From NCBI GenBank assembly GCA_037367355.1, contig CM074704.1:2604001-2668000 (forward strand): a stretch of 64,000 nt of DNA, read 5' to 3'. A model generated the notes under the pieces. It ran no database searches, was not told the origin of the DNA, and saw only the letters and a program-made list of their open reading frames with translations. This DNA is from Neoscytalidium dimidiatum. Taxonomy: Eukaryota; Ascomycota; Dothideomycetes; Botryosphaeriales; Botryosphaeriaceae. Every line of letters begins with the position of its first letter. Positions within the stretch are counted from its first letter, which is position 1. Positions 57,076 to 64,000 of this stretch are shown here, in pieces. The position numbers and the translations under genes were made by a program.

Positions 57076-57425
57076 TGATATAAATAATACCCCTTTATCG
57101 ATTCTCGAATCAAAGTCTTCGATTTACCTACGAGATCTAGGATCCAGACGCAGTGAATGCGTACCGCCGAGGCTCTCCCACTTAGGCTTGAAATCAAGCA
57201 AGCCGAAGACATCCAGAGATATTACCACTATACCAAATGTGTATATCCTTATCCGGAGCTGCCGAAAATCTTTGTTGGTTATGTCGGACTATGCTTTTTA
57301 CGCCGGCAGCGTGACTCTGTCCGTCAACCAGCTCAGGTCAACAGTCGGTAAGCTACTGTTGTCCTCCTGTATAAAGTCTATAATGCGGTTTGCAACCCAA
57401 TGCGGGTTTTCATCCACTAAGAGAG

Positions 57426-58446
57426 TCAGCCAGGAAGTACTTGGGAAAGATTATGAACAGGTAAGGGGAGCTCACAAGCCCAGTGTCCCGCCTTTGGCAC
57501 TACTTCAGCCACGACATTCTCACCAACAGGCGACCAGACCTGCTCAAGAGCCGGGTTCGCGAAACTTGCCTCACCACCCAGGGCCAGTACAGGCATCTCC
57601 AACGGCGCCTGGCGAATGGTTTCCGTGAAAAACTGCGCATCTTGGGTCACGGTCGAAACCGAAAACACGTCGAGCATGCTCCTCAAGAACCCCGGCTTAC
57701 TAATACTCCTAACGTAGCGGTTCAGGTGGTCCTCGGAGATAGCCTCGTTGCCGGAGTAGGACGCGTGGAAGAAATACCAGGCCAGCATCTCCCGCTCGCG
57801 CCCGCCGATGAAATACGCTGCGGCGTCCGGGACGGAGAAGAAGCCCAGCTGCCAGTTCTTGTACAGGTCCCAGCCGATCCCGCCGCCGGAGCTCGGCGTC
57901 CAGAAGTCCTCGTAGCCGAAGCCGGGCAGGAGGTATTCGAAGAAGCCCACGCGCCGGGCTGCCGCCGGGTACTTGGCGGCGAACGCGGCCGCGAAGCCGG
58001 CGCCCTTGTCGTGCGAGAACACGTACGCGGCGTCGATGGCGAGGAAGTCGAGGATGCCTTTCAGGTCGTCCGCATGGGCCGCGGACGTGTAGTTGCCGTC
58101 CGCAGGAATCGTGGATTCCCCGGCACCGCGGTTGTCTGGGCAGATGACGGTGTAGTTTTGGGCCAGGATTGGGCCGATCGTGTGCCATGAGAGCTCGACA
58201 CGTTGTCAGCATTGGCATTCGTCAGCGAACTTCACGGGGACCTCTCACGCTGTATTGCGGGTTACCGTGCACCAGGAGCACGGGTGGGCCAGACCCCGCA
58301 TACCGCAGATGAAGACTGATGCCTCCGCCCACCTGCACACGTTGATGGGGCCAATCGTCCCAGGGCAGAAGGCTTTGGGCAGCGACACTGGCATAGCATA
58401 ACGCAAGGATGCCGCAGATATGTATTTTTACCAAATCAAATGCCAT
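57426..58446 (-). CDS. Secreted epoxide-hydrolase/dehalogenase-type alpha/beta hydrolase
   Basis: Exons 58249-58446 and 57426-58193, joined by a 55-nt intron (GTGAGA...CGAG), give 321 residues. The start at 58,446 puts a good signal peptide first (MAFDLVKIHICGILALCYAS); the longer frame from 58,551 would bury it. HGNP (end of exon 1) is the oxyanion loop, CPDNRGAGES the next strand, and FSHDKGAG the nucleophile elbow, with Asp, not Ser, as in epoxide hydrolases and haloalkane dehalogenases. AGHWACEL carries the catalytic His. The cap domain lies between. The reaction would be hydrolysis of an epoxide or carbon-halogen bond via an ester intermediate. The signal peptide is unusual for this class in fungi. 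Convergent with the surface-protein gene, 350 bases apart. Confidence 0.8.
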
Positions 58447-59633
58447 ATCGAAGGATTGATTTGCTGTAAGGTTGACTGAAAGTCTAGCAAAAGCGACTGG
58501 GCTGCGAGCGGGACTCTTAGCTAAATAGGCAGAACAACGCAGAACGAACATCAGCCGACACCGTGTGCCATTGACGTCATTTTTGTGTATTTTTTTGGAC
58601 TTGCAAACCCTCTTTTCTCCATTCCATCATTGACCACTGCAGAAGAGCGGGGAATGTCTTTTAAGGAACATACATGGTGTGCTGAGCAACAGGGCGGCGG
58701 GAACACGGATTGGCCCAATCAGACGCGGACGCCAAGCTGCTAATCTGCACACTACCGGAATTGTCTGCATCCCGCTTACAAACCCGACATCTCATCTGTG
58801 ACAAATAGCGATGCTCCTTATACTACGTCAGTACATTTACTAGTTTGCGGCTCCAGTCTTGAGTCTAGCAGCCCAAGATATACCCAAACGAGGCAACAGC
58901 AGCAACATAGAGCATAGTAGATCAGTAAGGAGGGCTACTCTCCTGTGCTCCATTTCATTTTTATCTTGCTAGCAGTATTTATCTGCTTGAGAAAACTCGA
59001 CATGATCCAGATCACTCGATTTCGTGCGGAATCTTCGAAACGCCAACGGCCATTCTCAAGTAATGTCTTCCACGCGAAAGAAATTGGGGTCGAAACACAC
59101 TGCAGGAGGCCGCACCAAACGTTAGATATACAATTTTTAGCAGTGAAAAGCGGCTGAGCTGGCATACGACACGTCGGAACCAGACAAGGCTGAACACCAC
59201 GCGTTCTGTCTGAGGACTGCAGGCCATCATAAGCCACCGCAGCGAGGCCAACAGCCAGTTATCGTTGCTTATGAAGCCGCAGATCGTTCCAACATCGTAT
59301 GTGCTATGCGTGACGCTTGTCAGAAATTGCTTCATGCAGTCAACTGAGCGCCTCCAGACTGCGCCAGCCCGACTCTGTGTGTCTGGTGCTGACTAGTCGA
59401 AAAGCCACCCTGCACCATATTTGGTGCAAATCTAGGGATCTAGAACGGATTATCCGTTCTGCGGCTCGAAATCAACAACACTATACGATTCCTTGATGCT
59501 GGTCCCCAACGAGAGACCACAGATGGGAAAATGAGGAGATCGGGCAGATTTGCTTGCTTGCTCAATAGTTAAAGCTAGTGCCCCGCTTTCCTGATCAGCA
59601 TTGAAAGTTTTCAAATTCAAGACAACTGAAAAG
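58447..59633. other. Intergenic between divergent genes
   Basis: About 1.2 kb with no supported gene. It should hold promoters for the hydrolase (minus) and the membrane protein (plus). Confidence 0.5.
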
Positions 59634-61024
59634 ATGTTTCGAGATTACTTCGTTACATTTACGCCTTTGAGCTTCTACGGAGTGGGCACCTGCGACGAGG
59701 CTTTCGATGCGGATGTGGCAGGAAGAGGAGTACGTCCACGATTGGCCCAGAACTTATGCTTTGCACTCATCGGACAATGCTAATGAACCGCAGGTTGTAG
59801 TATCATTGGTTGTTACTGCCGGAATAACAACTCTACTCGCTATATGTGCCCCCGTCTTGGACGGCATCGCCGGCTTTGGCCTCAAGGATGATAACCCAGG
59901 CTGTGAAGGTGTCCTGCCCACCAAGGCTAACAGTTGGCTTTTCAACGAATTCAGCGAGGGAGCCCGAAACCGAAGTAAAATGCTCCGAAGCGTACTCAAC
60001 CGTGTCATGATCGCGCTCGCCGACCAACAGATCCTGACCGGCATTGCAATACTCGTCAGCGGCTACGTACGAGCTGCCAACCTCGACTCGCCTGAGATCC
60101 AGACAATCACAGACTGGCGTCACCGGCTTACGGAGAACCATTTTTACCTTATCGTTTACCTAGCATGTCTCTCTAGCAGTTCGCACCTAGCAGCAATCAT
60201 AACACTGAAGAGAGTCATCCGAGAGCATAAGCGCCCAGGTTTTGTCAGGCTGGCGCTGGTCCTTGTTTTCGCATGCCTGCTGACCACCACCATCTGTCTG
60301 GCCGTGCCGTTCGGTCCCCCAACTTTCGTACATTTGTCTCTTATGGAAGATATTGAAGCGAAAGAAAACCAGTGCAAAGCATGGAAAGGCACCTATGGAA
60401 CCGCGTGTGACGTCCAAGCGTCCGAGTTCTTACTCGTGCTGTTCTACATTGCGGCCATCATCGCCGTTCTGTACCCCTACTGGATCGCTATCGTCAACAC
60501 CTTTGGCAACATTCACGCGAAGCTGAAAGAATTTGTCAGCGCCGTCTGGCATTTTGACAGCAAGTGGCTACCGATGTATTGGATCCACGCCCTCTTCGAC
60601 GGGCTGCAGCGCGCCGGCCCCGCACATTTCTGGAGCCTGTTCCGAAGATCCATCAAATCTTGGTTGGAATTTCTGTTTCTAGGAAGCACAGGACTGGCTT
60701 TTTGCTTGCAGTTGATCTTCTTTGCTGTTTCGATGTTTTACGTCCTCCTACAGAGGATCGCGAACAAACCCACTGACGACTCGAATATTTGCGACCTCTC
60801 CGAAGGCACAACCCATTGGGGCTTTGGTCAGATCCTGCCCATGCTTCTGTTGGTGGTTCCACTGATAACAGCTGTGGTATCCTACTGTGGTGAGTAGCGT
60901 GTCTGTCATCCCAAACGAATAACACGACTGATTTGGGGCTGTAGAGGTGTACCATGAAAATAAGGAAAAGGTTGAACAGGCTCCCCATAGTTATGAGCCT
61001 GTGCGTACGGTAGAGTATGTTTGA
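59634..61024 (+). CDS. Multi-pass membrane protein of unknown function
   Basis: Three exons (59634-59729, 59794-60889, 60945-61024) give 423 residues. The 64-nt first intron (GTACGT...GCTAATG...GCAG) joins CDEAFDADVAGRG to VVVSLVVTAGITTLLAI; without it an alternative frame from 59,707 would replace this conserved-looking N-terminus. The second intron (GTGAGT...CTGTAG) adds a short charged tail ending PVRTVEYV. Six or seven membrane segments are visible (for example about residues 33-50, 135-155, 165-185, 220-245, 300-330, 360-385), with long charged loops between. The layout and the CDxxFDADVAGxGV start recur in fungal integral-membrane proteins of unknown function that resemble GPCR-like or HET-associated proteins, but I cannot name a family. 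Confidence 0.65.
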
Positions 61025-61447
61025 GTAAAGTGCCATGTTTCTCTGTCAATCGCTTAGTCAGTAGGAAGTCACGCGTAGGGCGTTATCCACTATTTTAAGT
61101 CTTCATTGTCAGCGTTTCCAATGCTGTGAAATCTGGTTTCGTTATGGAGTGTTGAATTTCATTGAGGTATCATTCAGAATGTATTTCAAGGTTAATCAAT
61201 TCGTCAGCTATAAAGCCAACTCAAGGAAGTCTTCAAGCAGCGTGGCTTAGTGCGACCGTGAAATGCTGATGCCTGAAATTAAGGCAATATTTGCATCACT
61301 TGAAGTTGCTGATGTTATTACTAAATTTTATATCCTGCTTACTAACGAATTCATTCTTCTTTGGATCTAATCTCCATGTGTGTAATCCAGTCTGTCACAG
61401 GAAATGATACATTGGTTAATTAAAGCGGGCTTTGCCCGTCCCAGAAT
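61025..61447. other. Intergenic between convergent genes
   Basis: About 420 AT-rich bases with no gene. Confidence 0.5.
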
Positions 61448-62327
61448 TTAAAGGCGTGAACTGATCGAAGACGTGCCCTTCTCATGCTCAATGGTTCCCT
61501 CGTCGGAGACGGTTATTACAGCTCTGCCCCAGACCCGCCTAGCTTTCACGTCTTCCAATGCGCGAGATGCACTTTCCAATCCTTGGTAGCGTACAGGGTA
61601 CACGAGTGGCTTGACCTTCGCCTCTGCGATCAGCTGCGCAGCCGCCTCTTGTATCTTTTCAGTCCAGACAGGCATCCGACGTGACTGCTCACCGAAGCGC
61701 TATCGAAAATTTGCTGTTAGCTTTAGCCTGCCAATCGATGAGGGTGCACCCACGTATCCGATGACGGAAGCCGACTTCAGCAGCACTTTATTCATCTTCA
61801 CACTCTCCATATCTCCACCTCGCCCCGCAAACCCTACCACGACGATCCTCCCACCAGGCTTGACGCACTTCAAGCCGCTATCAACGGCGCCAACCGAATC
61901 GTACACCACATCGACCCCCTCATCCCCAACCGTCTCCACGACCCTCCTCTCCCACCCCGGCTCCCCGTAACTCACCACCCGCGCCCCCAGCGCCCTCACC
62001 ACCCGGGCCTTCTCCCCGCCCTCCTCCCCGCCAACCAGCCCGACCACCTCCCGCGCCCCGACCGCCCGCGCGACCTGCACCGCCGCCACGCCCAGCCCGC
62101 CGCTCGCGCCCAGCACCAGCACGCTCTCCCCGCGCCGCAGCCGGCCCGCGTCCACCAGCGCGCCGTACGACACCGCGACGCTCGGCCCGACCGCGCACGC
62201 CTCCGCGTTGCTCCAGCCCGCCGGCACGCGCCGCACCTGCTGCGCCTCGGCCACGACCTCCTCCGCGTACGTGCCGCGCGCGAAGCCGAAGACGCGGGTG
62301 CCGGGCGCGAAGGAGGAGGAGGAGGAG

Positions 62328-62362
<35 letters not shown>

Positions 62363-62679
62363 TGTTGGCGGGGAAGGGAGCACGACGCCGGCGAACTCGG
62401 TGCCCAGGATGAAGGGCGGCTTGACGTGGCGCCGGTTGTTCTGGTGGAGCCCCTGCGCGTAGAGCAGGTCGACGTGCGTGGCGGAGGCGTGGGTGACGCG
62501 GATGCGGAGGAGCGCGGACTGTGGGGTGGGCGGGGGAGGGGCGGCTACCGTGGAGACGGCGATGTCGGAGGGGATGTTCTGGGTTTGCGGTTGTTAGCGT
62601 TCGGTGACGAGAAGGGAAGAGGCGGAGAGGGGGTTGTCGAGGATACTTTGGCGAATTCTTTTATCACGATTGCTTTCAT
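61448..62679 (-). CDS. Quinone-oxidoreductase-like MDR with poly-Ser insertion
   Basis: Three exons (62647-62679, 61754-62578, 61448-61699) give 369 residues. The tiny first exon MKAIVIKEFAK is the usual start of these enzymes. Introns are 68 nt (GTATCC...GCTAAC...CCAG) and 54 nt (GTGGGT...GCTAAC...ATAG). The GroES-like domain has TEFAGVV, and PGTRVFGFARG follows a run of about 12 Ser not found in typical members. The Rossmann loop is VLVLGASGGLGVAAVQVARA. The C-terminus has SVIGY joined to RFGEQSRRMPVW. No zinc ligands are visible, so an NADPH-dependent quinone or enone reductase is likely. The poly-Ser tract is encoded by a (GAG)n/(GAC)n trinucleotide repeat and lies in a surface loop, so the enzyme may still be active. 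Confidence 0.85.
62311..62363. repeat. Trinucleotide repeat (GAG)n(GAC)n coding for poly-Ser
   Basis: Five GAG-type and about eight GAC-type units in series; on the minus strand they encode Ser residues inside the MDR protein. Confidence 0.85.
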
Positions 62680-62905
62680 TTTTCAGAGTTTCTGGCGTGA
62701 GTTTGCCTGTGTATTTGCGGGGCAAGATGGTGATTGCGGGATGTGTAGTTTATTTTGTTCCATTCTACTCGCATAACCGAGAGTGCCGAGGCAAGACCGC
62801 GGGCTATGATTTATAGACTTCAAAGAGCCGTCGGCTGAAGGTTTTTTACTTTGTGTAGACTGCTTAAATCGGACCGGATGCTGGTGTTCCCGGCCGCCCG
62901 ATCCT

Positions 62906-64000
62906 TTATTTGTTGTTTTGAACTAAAGAAAGGCCTTTGTCTCCTGCGAATAGCTCCTCTTCGCTCGTTCCCGTCAGTCCCGGACGTCCATCTCCGAGGC
63001 TGAGGTTGTCATCCTGGTCGTCTAACGAGTAATGCTTGATGAATGCCACACTCAACACGAACGCCAGTCCGGACAGAGCGCATGTCACTATCCACACCCA
63101 ATGCAGCGACTGGTTGAAGGCCCAGATGTAGATCCTCTTCATAATGGCCTGCTTTGCGTCTGTCATCATCTTGAGCTCCGCGACAAAAGAGCTGGCATCC
63201 CGGCTGAGTCGACCTGCCTCTGCTGCAAGCGCTGGTCCAGCGTCGGTGAGCTCAGCCCGTAGCCGGTTCTGAAGGACATTGCCGCCGATAGTCACACCAA
63301 GCATTTGGCCGTAGTTGCGCCAAAAGGACGTCAGCGCAGCGGCTGCAGGCACGTGCCGCTTTTCGGGAACAGCAGCTTGGTTGCAGATGGAAAGTGGCGG
63401 ATACACTAGGCCCACTCCAATGCCGGACACGATTGCTATAGGGACCCACTCGGATGTTGAAGTCCACGGTCTGTAGAGCACCAAGAGACCTACGCCGAGC
63501 GTGGTCACCACCCACCCAAGGTTGATGCCCCAACGATAGGTACCGTAATGGGATATAAGGATTCCTACAATGATAGACGAAGGAGGAGATGTGAATGTCC
63601 ACGGAAAGAGGCCAATGCCAGCCTTAGTCGCCGACCATCCTTTGCACGCTTCGAAGAAAATAGGCTGCGAGGAGGTTCAGCCAGAGACCTGCACGTTCCG
63701 TTTCGAAGATTGACTTACAATATAGTAAATGACGGTTCCCATAACCAAGCCCTGCATTGTTAAGCCATAATAGCAGGCAAGGGCTGTTGCGCTTCTGAAA
63801 ATGTCAGGAGGAAGTAGCGGATTGACTGGTGCGGTCACTCGGGTCTCCCAAATAGCGAAAACGGCATTTCCGAGAAGTCCGGCAATCAGAGGTACCAAAG
63901 TGCGCCAATGGTCCCATGGGTACATGGACCCTCCCCAAGAGAGGGGGATCAAATACGAGGATGTTGAGGCGATGAACAGAAAACTCCCGATCCAGTCCAC
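62906..64000 (-). CDS. MFS drug-efflux-type transporter, C-terminal part
   Basis: The window end cuts the gene; exon pieces 63719-64000 and 62906-63664 (54-nt intron, GTAAGT...CGCAG) encode the last 346 residues. About seven membrane segments are visible, among them DWIGSFLFIASTSSYLIPLSW, the helices around GLTMQGLVMGTVIYYI, GLFPWTFTSPPSSIIVGILI and VWIVTCALSGLAFVLSVAFI. The pattern W-G-G-x-x-Y-x-W at the start and the polar loop before the last helix fit the 14-span DHA2 group of fungal MFS exporters, which use proton antiport at the plasma membrane. The Asp/Glu-rich cytosolic tail is complete. The 5' half lies beyond base 64,000. Confidence 0.85.

Overview
The window is nuclear DNA of a filamentous ascomycete (Pezizomycotina). 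The evidence is short introns of about 50-110 nt with GTRNGT donors and CTAAC/CTGAC-like branch points, typical fungal accessory families (GT31-like, hyaluronan-synthase-like GT2, 2EXR/F-box-like, STAND N-terminal domain, DUF6536, Kre9/KNH, MFS), and a retrotransposon carrying the C-to-T signature of repeat-induced point mutation (RIP). No species can be named from the sequence alone.

Layout. (1) 1-9265 is a heavily RIP-mutated transposon block. A Ty3/gypsy chromovirus lies on the minus strand (chromodomain, integrase, RNase H, RT and gag from low to high coordinate), followed by AT-rich sequence containing a second, far more decayed copy of the element's 5' part. (2) 9.26-23.5 kb is mostly ordinary genes: a truncated 2EXR-like gene at the transposon edge, an MDR dehydrogenase, a GT31-like glycosyltransferase, a GT2 synthase, a possible small Cys-rich gene with one in-frame stop, an intact 2EXR-like gene, a STAND-type N-terminal-domain protein and an NAD(P)-dependent reductase. 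(3) 23.5-44.5 kb is gene-poor and full of broken genes: a 2EXR relic, a zinc-finger/Zn2Cys6 regulator pseudogene, a second-copy complex I subunit (NDUFS7/PSST type) with an N-terminal frameshift, an aldo/keto reductase pseudogene, a GMC oxidoreductase relic and a GH5 gene with two TAG codons. Two intact ORFs sit among them: an orphan protein and a secreted six-bladed beta-propeller. (4) 44.5-64 kb returns to mostly intact genes: a third 2EXR-like gene, a tartrate/isopropylmalate dehydrogenase-like enzyme, a secreted KNH-domain protein, a DUF6536 relic, a 466-aa hypothetical protein, a single-pass Ser/Thr-rich surface protein, an epoxide-hydrolase-type enzyme, a multi-pass membrane protein, a quinone-oxidoreductase-like MDR and the 3' part of an MFS transporter.

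How the parts relate. The genes are not one operon-like pathway. The strongest themes are RIP and genome decay, with two C-to-T regimes side by side and nonsense changes of the same type (TGG to TAG, TGT to TAT) in single-copy-looking genes; a dispersed 2EXR-like family in four states of preservation within 36 kb; and a possible fossil of a metabolic gene cluster (regulator, AKR, GMC oxidoreductase, beta-propeller, respiratory-target paralog) between 25 and 42 kb. Exon boundaries were inferred by eye from frame and splice-site logic and have no transcript support.
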